From: Sulfurovum sp. bin170
GTDB lineage: Bacteria > Campylobacterota > Campylobacteria > Campylobacterales > Sulfurovaceae
DNA length: 7,584 nt
Direction of reading: 5' to 3'
NCBI RefSeq assembly: GCF_010892395.1
Contig: NZ_JAACKB010000128.1
Span: 1-7,584 of the forward strand
In this document: in pieces, positions 1 to 5,848 of the stretch
Numbering within the stretch: the first letter of the stretch is position 1
Layout: every line of letters starts with the position of its first letter
Program-made: the position numbers and the translations under genes
The notes under the pieces: generated by a model
What the model saw: only the letters and a program-made list of their open reading frames with translations
Databases searched by the model: none
What the model was told of the DNA's origin: nothing

Positions 1-752
1 ACAGACAAATTTATACAAAAAGATTTATAAATGCAGTTAATAGAGGGAGATTGGTTATTCCTACTATGAGAGAGTTGATGTATGAGAAAGATATATCTCC
101 ACTCTTTATCTATCTCTCTATGGCTGAATCTGCTTTTAAGACAACAGCAAAGTCTACCTCTGCGGCTGGTGGGCTTTGGCAGTTTATGCCAACAGCAGGA
201 AGAGAGCAGCATCTAAGAATAGATAGTGTCATAGATGAGCGATATGACCCCATAAAATCAACCAAGGCTGCTGTTGATTATCTATACAAAATTCGTGGTG
301 GTTTAGATAAGTGGTATCTAGCAGCTATGGCGTATAACTGTGGACAGGGTTGTGTTCAGAGAGCCGTTGCCAAGGCGGGTACTAAACATCTGCCAACACT
401 TATTGACCCTAGAAGAAATTATCTTCGTGCTGAGACTAGAAAATATATCAAGAAAATTCTTCTTTTTGCTCTGATAGGTGAGAACTATATTTTTAAGAAA
501 AATGATAACTTGGGTAAGATGATATATAAATTTGACAATGATGGGATTACTTCTGTAAGAGTTAAAAGTGGAGAGAGACTAAAGCAGATTGCATCTAGGT
601 TACAGATAAACTACTCTACTCTAAAAAATATAAATATGCATCTAAAGCAGGATTTTATACCACAAAATAGCAATGCTATGTTAAATATACCAACATCTCG
701 ATTGAATATGTTTCATAGAGTATATGGTGGTCAGAGATATAGTAGAAACTAG
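1..752 (+). CDS. mltD: MltD-like lytic murein transglycosylase, SLT domain plus LysM (5' partial)
   Basis: The reading frame is open to the left edge (first full codon at base 3), so the N-terminus and any signal peptide lie outside the window; the ATG- or TTG-like codons near 51 are internal. The product cleaves the MurNAc-GlcNAc bond of peptidoglycan in the periplasm. Visible SLT-family motifs are MAESAF with the likely catalytic Glu at bases 126-128, then GLWQFMPTAGRE at about 171-206, and the AYNCGQGCV motif at about 324-356. The second Cys of that motif sits where many relatives have another residue. Bases about 558-698 encode a LysM-like segment (VRVKSGERLKQIASRL, then LNIP), which should bind glycan strands. 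Only one LysM is present, at the very C-terminus. rlpA follows 6 bases after the TAG stop, so the two are probably co-transcribed. Family assignment is firm; whether it is MltD proper or a related SLT paralogue cannot be decided from the fragment. Confidence 0.9.
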   Translation, partial: RQIYTKRFINAVNRGRLVIPTMRELMYEKDISPLFIYLSMAESAFKTTAKSTSAAGGLWQFMPTAGREQHLRIDSVIDERYDPIKSTKAAVDYLYKIRGGLDKWYLAAMAYNCGQGCVQRAVAKAGTKHLPTLIDPRRNYLRAETRKYIKKILLFALIGENYIFKKNDNLGKMIYKFDNDGITSVRVKSGERLKQIASRLQINYSTLKNINMHLKQDFIPQNSNAMLNIPTSRLNMFHRVYGGQRYSRN

Positions 753-758
753 GGGTAT

Positions 759-1763
759 ATGATGAAAAAAATAGATATAGTAATTGGATTATCACTATTT
801 ACAGCTCTTTTATTGAGTGGATGTGCAACAAAAACAACTGAAATAAGAACTTCTAATGAGGTAAAAAAGAGTTATATACCTAAGGTTAGTACTAATCAAG
901 ATAGAGTTAAAAAGTTAAAATTTAAAAAAGTTACTTATGGCAAAGCCAGTTGGTATGGTAAGAAGTTTGATGGTAAAAAGACAGCTAGTGGTGAGATATA
1001 TAATATGAACGCAAAAACAGCTGCACATCGAACTTTACCGTTTAATACTATGGTAAGAGTGACAGATATGGTTAGTAACAGAAGTGAGATTGTAAGGATA
1101 AATGATAGAGGTCCTTTCTCTTCTAAGCGTATTATTGACCTCTCATATGGAAGTGCTAAAAAGCTAGGATTAGTCAAACGAGGTGTTACCGATGTCAAGG
1201 TTGAGATAGTTGGTTTGGGTGGCAAAGTCGATAGGCGTTCAGCACTTCCAACCTCTAAAAAAGCTTGTGTAGGTGATGATTGTTTGGTAACAGTACCAAA
1301 AACAGAGAGAGGTTCAAGCAGAGTTAAGCCATTTTCCATATTGACAAAGTCTAAAATAAAAAAAGAGGGTACATATACGCCAGTTATAGAATCTGTAGAT
1401 AGAGATGATGTTATGGTTAACGCTCCAGATAGCAGTTACAGTAATAATTATAGTATATCGGTTGTAGATAGCGACCCATATACATCATCAAATTCGGTAG
1501 ATAGATTTCCAAAAATAGATACTTATGCTCAAAAAGTATCTGTACAGGTTGGTGCTTTTAGAAAACATAGTGGTGCAGAGATGTATGTTAGACGATATAG
1601 TCTGTTGAGCAAACAATATAAGGCTGTTATCAAAAATGGTCTGAAAGATTCTAAAACTATCTACCGTGTTCAGATAGAGGGCTTTGGAAGTGAGTTGGAA
1701 GCTAGAAAATTTATCTCTAAACATAGACATAGTTTGAGTGGGGCGTTTTTGGTTAGGAGGTAG
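759..1763 (+). CDS. rlpA: RlpA septal lipoprotein, DPBB plus SPOR
   Basis: The 334-aa product has a lipoprotein signal peptide with lipobox LLSGC (Cys22), so it should be anchored in the outer membrane. Residues about 60-151 form the double-psi beta-barrel domain (GKASWYGKKFDGKKTASGE, TAAHRTLPF, RINDRGPF). His90 and Asp116 have the 26-residue spacing of the His/Asp pair reported as essential in the Pseudomonas RlpA transglycosylase. A low-complexity linker (about 155-255, with Cys170 and Cys175) leads to a C-terminal SPOR domain (about 258-334, VSVQVGAF to the end), which binds stem-peptide-free glycan at division sites. Two ATG codons are adjacent (759 and 762). The purine-rich AGGGG at 751-755 overlaps the upstream stop and is better spaced (6 bases) for 762, so the true start may be one codon later. 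It sits directly behind the transglycosylase gene, which suggests joint work on septal peptidoglycan. Confidence 0.95.
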   Translation: MMKKIDIVIGLSLFTALLLSGCATKTTEIRTSNEVKKSYIPKVSTNQDRVKKLKFKKVTYGKASWYGKKFDGKKTASGEIYNMNAKTAAHRTLPFNTMVRVTDMVSNRSEIVRINDRGPFSSKRIIDLSYGSAKKLGLVKRGVTDVKVEIVGLGGKVDRRSALPTSKKACVGDDCLVTVPKTERGSSRVKPFSILTKSKIKKEGTYTPVIESVDRDDVMVNAPDSSYSNNYSISVVDSDPYTSSNSVDRFPKIDTYAQKVSVQVGAFRKHSGAEMYVRRYSLLSKQYKAVIKNGLKDSKTIYRVQIEGFGSELEARKFISKHRHSLSGAFLVRR

Positions 1764-1793
1764 GTTTTTAGTAGACATCCTGTAAAACTCTTT

Positions 1794-1844
1794 GGAATCG
1801 GAGACTTTAGTCCCGAATATTACGAGGCTAAAGCCATCGGTTCC
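1794..1844. repeat. REPIN-like element: two inverted REP-type hairpins
   Basis: Two small hairpins lie back to back between rlpA and hisB. The first is TCGG-A-GACT-TT-AGTC-CCGA (1798-1816, one bulged A). The second is CGA-GGCT-AA-AGCC-A-TCG (1823-1839, again one bulged A). Outer GGAA (1794-1797) and TTCC (1841-1844) can pair to close the structure. The reverse complement of the right half matches the left half at about 16 of 22 positions, so the whole is an inverted pair of related units separated by a short AT spacer. This is the architecture of REPINs moved by RAYT (IS200-like) transposases. No such gene is in the window. It could also act as a terminator for rlpA, but no T-run follows. Confidence 0.65.
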
Positions 1845-1884
1845 TAGTTTTGAAAGAAGTCTAGTGAAAAGTTTAAGCTCACGA

Positions 1885-1893
1885 TGCTAAAAT
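1885..1893 (+). promoter_or_regulatory. Putative extended -10 promoter for hisB operon
   Basis: The sequence TGCTAAAAT matches an extended -10 (TGn followed by TAnAAT). Transcription would start near 1900, giving a leader of about 20 bases with an AGGA ribosome binding site at 1909-1912, 7 bases before the hisB ATG. No good -35 is visible, which is usual for Campylobacterota promoters. Its place just after the REPIN-like element suggests that hisB-kdsC-lptC is transcribed separately from mltD-rlpA. Confidence 0.5.
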
Positions 1894-1919
1894 GTGCCAA
1901 CTTATTTTAGGAAATATAA

Positions 1920-2495
1920 ATGATGATAGAAATCTCTCGTGAGACAAAAGAGACTCAAATCTCCGTCAAACTTCAACTCTACGGTCAAGGTAAATCAAAG
2001 ATAGATACAGGGGTAGGCTTTCTTGACCATATGTTAGAGGCATTGGCTAAACACTCTCATATCAATTTGGAAATCTCTTGTAGTGGAGATACTCACATAG
2101 ACGACCACCACTCTGTGGAAGATATTGCTATTGTCTTGGGTCAAGCTTTTGCTAAGTCTCTCTATCCTGTTCAGAGTATTGAGAGATATGGTAATGCTAC
2201 TGTTGTAATGGATGAAGCTTCAGTTACTTGCGATTTGGATGTCTCCAATCGACCCTATTTAGTTTTTGAAATGCCAATGGATGGGAAGATAGGAACATTT
2301 GATGTTGAGTTAGTAGAGGAGTTTTTTAGAGCATTTACATTCAACGCTCACTTGACACTACATCTCATCTGTAATAGAGGACGAAACAGACACCATATGG
2401 TCGAGGCTTCTTTTAAAGCTCTTGCTGTTGCACTTCGTCGTGCTGTAACTATCAATGAAAACGCAGGAATACCAAGCACCAAAGGTGTTCTATGA
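1920..2495 (+). CDS. hisB: Imidazoleglycerol-phosphate dehydratase
   Basis: This is the monofunctional 191-aa HisB dehydratase, which converts imidazole-glycerol phosphate to imidazole-acetol phosphate in cytoplasmic histidine synthesis. The two pseudo-repeated halves each carry the metal-binding HHxxE motif: DDHHSVED (His63, His64, Glu67) and RHHMVEASFKAL (His158, His159, Glu162). Further conserved blocks are GFLDHMLEALAKH (33-45), FFRAFTFNAHLTLH (135-148) and the typical C-terminal STKGVL. There is no fused histidinol-phosphatase domain as in E. coli HisB. Start: ATG at 1920 with AGGA 7 bases upstream; a second ATG at 1923 is possible. The stop overlaps the kdsC start by 4 bases (ATGA), so translation is probably coupled. 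Its neighbours serve the envelope rather than histidine synthesis; in this group his genes are often scattered instead of forming one operon. Confidence 0.97.
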   Translation: MMIEISRETKETQISVKLQLYGQGKSKIDTGVGFLDHMLEALAKHSHINLEISCSGDTHIDDHHSVEDIAIVLGQAFAKSLYPVQSIERYGNATVVMDEASVTCDLDVSNRPYLVFEMPMDGKIGTFDVELVEEFFRAFTFNAHLTLHLICNRGRNRHHMVEASFKALAVALRRAVTINENAGIPSTKGVL

Positions 2496-2989
2496 GTATA
2501 GAGATTATAGTACTTGATGTTGATGGAACTATGACTGATGGTAAGATTACATATACACAAAATGGTGATGAGGTCAAATCCTTTTGTGTCAAAGATGGTC
2601 TAGCTATAGCCTCTTGGATAAGGCTTGGTAAGCAGGTGGCGATTATAACAGGTAGGAAATCCAAGATAGTGGAGAGAAGGGCTAGAGAACTTGGGATTAA
2701 ACACTTCTATCAGGGTGTAGATAATAAAAAAGAAGTTTTAGATACTCTTTTGTCTGAACTAGGTTTAAGTATGGATAGTGTAGCCTCTATCGGTGATGAC
2801 CTCAATGACTATAGTATGCTTGTCTCCTCAAAGGTGGCATTTGTCCCCTCTAATGCGTCTCATTATGTCAGAAATATAGCTGATGTCACTCTCTCTACAC
2901 GAGGTGGAGATGGAGCAGTTAGAGAGATGATTGAGCAGTTGATTATTTCAGAGGGATTAGAAGAGAAGTATCTGAAGTTATGGTTTTAA
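2492..2989 (+). CDS. kdsC: 3-deoxy-D-manno-octulosonate 8-phosphate phosphatase (HAD family)
   Basis: This 165-aa cap-less HAD phosphatase hydrolyses KDO 8-phosphate to KDO, which is then activated for the LPS inner core. HAD motif I is DVDGTMTDG (nucleophile Asp9, acid/base Asp11). Motif II is the Thr of IITGR (Thr53). The motif III Lys lies in GVDNKKEVL (Lys79 or Lys80), and motif IV is IGDDLND (Asp102, Asp103). The C-terminal GGDGAVREM (138-146) corresponds to the GGxGAVRE signature of KdsC tetramers; this separates it from general HAD proteins. Length is normal for the family. It starts inside the hisB stop codon and its own last 10 bases overlap lptC, so the three genes form one translationally coupled unit. 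Being next to lptC supports a role in LPS synthesis. Confidence 0.92.
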   Translation: MSIEIIVLDVDGTMTDGKITYTQNGDEVKSFCVKDGLAIASWIRLGKQVAIITGRKSKIVERRARELGIKHFYQGVDNKKEVLDTLLSELGLSMDSVASIGDDLNDYSMLVSSKVAFVPSNASHYVRNIADVTLSTRGGDGAVREMIEQLIISEGLEEKYLKLWF

Positions 2990-3483
2990 GAGTAGAGTAT
3001 ATCTTAGTAGTATCATTGGTTATCTTGTTTGGTTTTATCTTTATGGAGCAACCTAACGATGTCAAGGCGATAGAGTCAAACTCATCAAAAGAGCTATATT
3101 TCAAAAACCTATCTCTTATAGATTTGAGTGAAAAGGGGATAGAGAATCGGTTGGTCTCCTCTTCTGTTATAAAAGATGGAGACTCTTTTGAGTTTGAAGA
3201 TATAGATATAACCTACAAGCAGACTCATCGCATCTTGGCAAAAAAGGCTATCTATAGAGATGATTTTGTATACTTGGAGGATAATATCTCATTGAGAAGA
3301 GATGATGGGTTCTCTTTTGTTACAGATGATTTGAAGTATAGTATGGAGGAGAAGATAGCGTCTACGGATAGTCATTTTAGATTAGATATGAATGGTAGTA
3401 GGGTCTCTGGTGAGAAGTTGTATTATAATCTTGATAGAGAAGAGGTCTCTGCTGATAGGATTGATGCTAGTATTATTTTTTAA
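2980..3483 (+). CDS. lptC: LptC-like LPS export protein, bitopic membrane protein
   Basis: The 167-aa product has an N-terminal transmembrane helix (about residues 6-22, EYILVVSLVILFGFIF) and a periplasmic part rich in alternating beta-strand pattern (about 38-165), as expected for the beta-jellyroll of LptC (DUF1239 family). LptC sits on the LptBFG transporter and hands LPS to LptA for transit across the periplasm. Strand-like repeats can be seen: ELYFKNLSLIDL, FEFEDIDITYK, ILAKKAIYRDDFVYLEDNISLRR, and KLYYNLDREEVSADRIDA. Sequence conservation in this family is low, so the call rests on the topology, the size and the position directly after kdsC. The start overlaps the kdsC coding end by 10 bases; a separate ribosome binding site is not obvious. 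In relatives I would expect lptA to follow; here it does not. Confidence 0.82.
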   Translation: MVLRVEYILVVSLVILFGFIFMEQPNDVKAIESNSSKELYFKNLSLIDLSEKGIENRLVSSSVIKDGDSFEFEDIDITYKQTHRILAKKAIYRDDFVYLEDNISLRRDDGFSFVTDDLKYSMEEKIASTDSHFRLDMNGSRVSGEKLYYNLDREEVSADRIDASIIF

Positions 3484-3530
3484 CTTAACTTTAGAGATAA
3501 TGATGTAATCATTGAAAAAAGGGTTGATTA

Positions 3531-3558
3531 TTGGTTTTTTAAAATCTTACGATATAAT
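3531..3558 (+). promoter_or_regulatory. Putative promoter of the toxin-antitoxin module
   Basis: A perfect TATAAT at 3553-3558 is preceded by TTGGTT at 3531-3536 with a 16-base spacer. Transcription would start near 3565, leaving a leader of about 28 bases with a strong AGGAG (3580-3584) 8 bases before the ATG at 3593. An autonomous promoter fits a toxin-antitoxin cassette inserted after the lptC operon. The short inverted repeat AATGAT-GTA-ATCATT at 3499-3513 lies upstream. Confidence 0.55.
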
Positions 3559-3592
3559 ATAAGCAACTAAAAATAGATGAGGAGATAGAGAT

Positions 3593-3928
3593 ATGTTTAC
3601 GATACAAGCAGAAAATCCATCTATAAAAGATTATATAGAAGAGATAGGAAGAGAGAAAATAGAGGAGCTTGTTCTTAACTATTTGAAATTAAAAGCTCAA
3701 TTTCATAAATCATCAATTGAAAAAGAGGATACGAAGCCTAGTTATAAAGATTTTGGTGTTAGTGAGGAGACTCATTATAAATTGTTAGCTTTGAAGCCAA
3801 GGGGCGATAATCAAGGAAAAGAGAGAAGTCGTATTATTGATGAAATAAGTGATAGATGTGGAGATAAATACTCAAGCATGTCTTTAAATGATATTAGAGA
3901 TGAATATTTTGCATCTAAGGGGTACTAG
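3593..3928 (+). CDS. Putative antitoxin of a PIN-domain toxin-antitoxin pair, unrecognised family
   Basis: I do not recognise this 111-aa protein by sequence. The N-terminus MFTIQAENPSIKDYIEEI followed by an amphipathic helix (about 20-38, EKIEELVLNYLKLKAQF) looks like the strand-plus-helix start of small antitoxins. The rest is highly charged and mainly helical (KERSRIIDEISDRCGDKY, then MSLNDIRDEYFASKGY), which would suit a C-terminal toxin-neutralising tail. There is no transmembrane segment or signal peptide. It has its own promoter and a strong ribosome binding site. The PIN-domain gene starts 6 bases after its stop. The antitoxin call comes from this pairing, order and size, not from a domain hit; it could instead be another small partner or regulator of the PIN nuclease. 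Confidence 0.6.
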   Translation: MFTIQAENPSIKDYIEEIGREKIEELVLNYLKLKAQFHKSSIEKEDTKPSYKDFGVSEETHYKLLALKPRGDNQGKERSRIIDEISDRCGDKYSSMSLNDIRDEYFASKGY

Positions 3929-3934
3929 CTAGAT

Positions 3935-4342
3935 ATGAATATATTTCTTGATACAAATGTTTTTGCAGATGCTTTTTTAAATAGAGATGATGGGTCTGCA
4001 AAGAGGGCTTTGAAATTTTTAGAAGAACAGACTATAGAACTCTTTTTAAATGATATTTCTATTATCAATATCACTTATATTATACGAAAAGAGTTTTCAA
4101 AATATGAGATAAGTAAGATTATAGATGAATTGCTTTTGAAGCATAATATTGTTTCCGTTAGTGCAAAGATTATTGAAGATGCTAACCATTCTAAATTTAA
4201 AGACTTTGAAGATGGGGTTCAATATTTTTGTGCAAAAGCTATTAATGCTGATTTAATCATCTCGAATAATAAAAAAGATTTTAAAATGTCTGATATAAAT
4301 GTATTGACACCTAAGGAGTTTTGTTTGGTTTATGTCGATTGA
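3935..4342 (+). CDS. PIN-domain ribonuclease, VapC-like toxin (PIN_3 type)
   Basis: This 135-aa protein is a complete single PIN domain. PIN toxins are metal-dependent ribonucleases that cut tRNA, rRNA or mRNA in the cytoplasm. The N-terminal strand holds the first acidic site (FLDTNVFADAFLNR, Asp6, Asn8). The middle NITYIIRKE (Asn45) matches the (A/N)NIYYxLRK-type stretch of a PIN_3 subgroup. The second acidic cluster is KFKDFEDGVQYFCA (Asp90, Glu92, Asp93). ADLIISNNKKDF (105-116) and the terminal LTPKEF complete the signature; Asn is usual in place of an acidic residue in this subgroup (ITRNxKDF). Its only visible ribosome binding site, AAGGGG at 3917-3922, lies inside the upstream gene and is 12 bases from the ATG, so it is probably translated less well than its partner, as expected for a toxin. 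No defect is seen, so it is likely active. Confidence 0.85.
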   Translation: MNIFLDTNVFADAFLNRDDGSAKRALKFLEEQTIELFLNDISIINITYIIRKEFSKYEISKIIDELLLKHNIVSVSAKIIEDANHSKFKDFEDGVQYFCAKAINADLIISNNKKDFKMSDINVLTPKEFCLVYVD

Positions 4343-4387
4343 TTGAGATATAAATTACTTTATATTTGTGACTCGACCCCTCTTATT

Positions 4388-4413
4388 TAGAGACAAGGCA
4401 TGCCTTGTCTCTA
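4388..4413. repeat. 26-base perfect palindrome, REP-like
   Basis: The left half reads TAGAGACAAGGCA and the right half is its exact reverse complement, with the axis between 4400 and 4401 and no spacer. It lies in the 127-base gap between two convergent genes (PIN toxin and DUF1566 lipoprotein). Similar GTAGAGAC...GTCTCTAC palindromes with a central GCATGC-like core are known to me as dispersed intergenic repeats in other bacteria. It could fold as a cruciform and might slow transcription from both sides, but neither side is followed by a T-run, so I do not call it an intrinsic terminator. Confidence 0.75.
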
Positions 4414-4430
4414 CCACCCACCACCATTAA

Positions 4431-4469
4431 AATTTGTCGCGACCCTGCGGGGCAAAATCAAAGGTCAAA
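4431..4469. other. GC-rich block with short inverted repeats after the lipoprotein gene
   Basis: In strongly AT-rich surroundings, 4436-4453 contains the 8-base palindrome GTCGCGAC followed by CCC-TGC-GGG. AATTT (4431-4435) plus GACC (4441-4444) can pair with GGTC plus AAATT (4463-4471) if the intervening GTCGC bulges out. The block begins right at the stop codon of the minus-strand lipoprotein gene (4470-4472). Function is unknown: a repeat fragment, a weak 3' hairpin, or a structure linked to the C-terminal domain of that gene. Confidence 0.35.
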
Positions 4470-5708
4470 TTACTGTCCTCCTCTAACACACCGAACAGAA
4501 AGCTCATACGTCTTATCGTTCCAATCCACATGGCCATTGCTGAAATTCACAATCCAAGCATTGCTAGAGTCAGACGCATCCGAAGTAGACGACCAATAGT
4601 AGCTAGAGGTGAACCCTTTCTCTCTATAACAAGCTTGATAAGATTCACTGTTTCTATTATTCTCATAATCATCAATAACCCCTCCACAATCGGTCACCAC
4701 GGCTTTTAGAGTCTCATTATTGGGCAATACTCCCCCAGTGGCACTACAGATGGTATGGGCATTCTCCCAATTAGCCCAACACTCTGTGTACAGTGTACCT
4801 TCATACTTTGTGCCATCATCGGCACTAGTAGTAAATTCCCCATAGTTACCACCACTACTCTCACAAACACTCCGTGATGGTTTGACCCACTGTCCATACT
4901 GAATCTCTTCTCCTCCTGCTACAGGTGTAGGAGTCGGTTCTGAAAGTGTGGCACTGGTCTCTTGGCTAGGTTGCTCTTTGGCTTTTATCTCCGCTACCTC
5001 ACTATCCGTAATAATCAACTCATTTGAAATCTTCTTAATCTCTTCATCGACACAAGTTTGATTATTGTCACAACCATTAATCTTATCGGCTTGTGCTTGA
5101 TTGGCTTTGGTCTCATCGCCCATCTCTTTAATCGTGGCACTCATGGCTGTCTGTTTATCAAGTTCATTAGCTCTAAGGGTATTGATATTTGTCTCCAAAT
5201 CATTTAAGAGTGTCGTATAAAACTTATCTTGTGCCTCTTGGTTTTGCAAAGTTCTAAACTTATCTGCCTCTGTTGTGCTAATCGCAAAGATAGAGACCTC
5301 TTTGGTCTCATTATCATCCTCTTTACTTGTAAACCCATCAAATGCAAGGGTAAACTTCCCATCATCATAATCAATTTTGGCGACATCTTGCAACTCAACC
5401 AAGATAGGCAAAGTAGCGTCATAGGTCTCTAAAAAATATCTGCCATCCTCTGTCAGTGAGATTTTTGCCCAAATATCATCTACACTATCACCTTTGTTGA
5501 TAGTAACCTTGGTAAATAGCTCACCTCCTCCACAAATTCCATCTCTGTTTTCATCTTGACAGATATTGACCACAATCTCTTGTGGAATTCCCACAAATTG
5601 CAGTATTTTTTGCAAAAGAGCTTTTGCCTCTTCACTACTTCCACCTCCACAGCTTGTAAAACTAAGTAGCAGTACCATACCCAATGAGATAAATATTTTT
5701 TTTATCAC
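4470..5708 (-). CDS. Exported lipoprotein with EF-hand-like loop and C-terminal DUF1566/Lcl-type domain
   Basis: I place the start at GTG 5708 (412 aa): AAGGAGG at 5721-5715 is ideally spaced, and translation from there opens directly with a lipoprotein signal (VIKKIFISLGMVLLLSFTSC, Cys20, then GGGSS). An ATG at 5750 gives 426 aa, but overlaps a possible -10 and puts charged residues before the signal. Residues 51-62 (DENRDGICGGGE, preceded by Cys50, second Cys at 58) fit an EF-hand-like calcium loop between two cysteines. Residues about 70-245 are acidic and helical without a recognised domain. A Pro/Thr linker (SEPTPTPV, 256-263) leads to a DUF1566/Lcl-type domain of C-type-lectin-like fold (about 267-412): WANWENAH, GGVLPNNETLK, YYWSSTSDAS, AWIVNF, VRCVRG. 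It probably sits on the outer membrane and binds a ligand or surface. Exact role unknown. Several cysteines suggest disulphides. Confidence 0.88.
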   Translation of the reverse strand: MIKKIFISLGMVLLLSFTSCGGGSSEEAKALLQKILQFVGIPQEIVVNICQDENRDGICGGGELFTKVTINKGDSVDDIWAKISLTEDGRYFLETYDATLPILVELQDVAKIDYDDGKFTLAFDGFTSKEDDNETKEVSIFAISTTEADKFRTLQNQEAQDKFYTTLLNDLETNINTLRANELDKQTAMSATIKEMGDETKANQAQADKINGCDNNQTCVDEEIKKISNELIITDSEVAEIKAKEQPSQETSATLSEPTPTPVAGGEEIQYGQWVKPSRSVCESSGGNYGEFTTSADDGTKYEGTLYTECWANWENAHTICSATGGVLPNNETLKAVVTDCGGVIDDYENNRNSESYQACYREKGFTSSYYWSSTSDASDSSNAWIVNFSNGHVDWNDKTYELSVRCVRGGQ

Positions 5709-5745
5709 AACACTCCTCCTTGAAAAAATTAAATTTGAATTACTT

Positions 5746-5751
5746 ATCATA
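5746..5751 (-). promoter_or_regulatory. Possible -10 box for the DUF1566 lipoprotein gene
   Basis: On the minus strand TATGAT (5751 to 5746) lies about 38 bases before the GTG start and would give transcription from about 5739 with a 30-base leader containing the strong AAGGAGG. No -35 is seen. The box is one of several AT-rich candidates in this gap, so support is weak. It overlaps the alternative ATG at 5750, which argues for the downstream GTG start. Confidence 0.3.
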
Positions 5752-5772
5752 TCTATATTGTCTTTAAAGAAG

Positions 5773-5787
5773 GCTCAACAAAAGAGC
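5773..5787. terminator. Weak hairpin between the two minus-strand lipoprotein genes
   Basis: GCTC (5773-5776) and GAGC (5784-5787) can pair around a 7-base AACAAAA loop. An alternative AT stem AACAAAA/TTTTGTT overlaps it (5777-5795). On the plus strand TTTTT follows at once, so it looks more like a plus-strand terminator. On the minus strand, the direction of both flanking genes, it is followed by CTTCTTT, a poor U-run. It may partly end transcription of the NlpC/P60 gene. Confidence 0.25.
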
Positions 5788-5848
5788 TTTTTGTTACTTA
5801 ATTGCTCAATTTATAACTTTTTTTTAATTAACATATAAATATTATAGA

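Noticed and set aside
935..1339. 134-codon open frame on the minus strand inside rlpA
   Set aside because: It lies wholly within the well-supported DPBB coding region of rlpA on the other strand, has no ribosome binding site and a composition of a reverse-strand shadow.
1488..1778. 96-codon open frame on the minus strand over the SPOR part of rlpA
   Set aside because: It overlaps the conserved SPOR domain and shows no protein-like motif or start signal.
1764..1919. Small RNA or tRNA gene between rlpA and hisB
   Set aside because: The two-hairpin structure is explained by an inverted REP pair; no cloverleaf, CCA end or promoter-terminator pair around it.
3499..3513. AATGAT-GTA-ATCATT inverted repeat as terminator of the lptC operon
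   Set aside because: The stem is six AT-rich pairs and is followed by an A-run on the plus strand, so an intrinsic terminator is not supported; an operator for the toxin-antitoxin promoter is possible but unproven.
4343..4600. A DGR template repeat or reverse transcriptase inside the window
   Set aside because: I looked for an A-rich near-copy of the C-terminal coding region of the DUF1566 gene and for a reverse transcriptase motif on both strands and saw neither.
4434..4709. Open frames on the plus strand opposite the end of the DUF1566 gene
   Set aside because: The minus-strand frame carries clear domain motifs here; the plus-strand frames lack ribosome binding sites and motifs.
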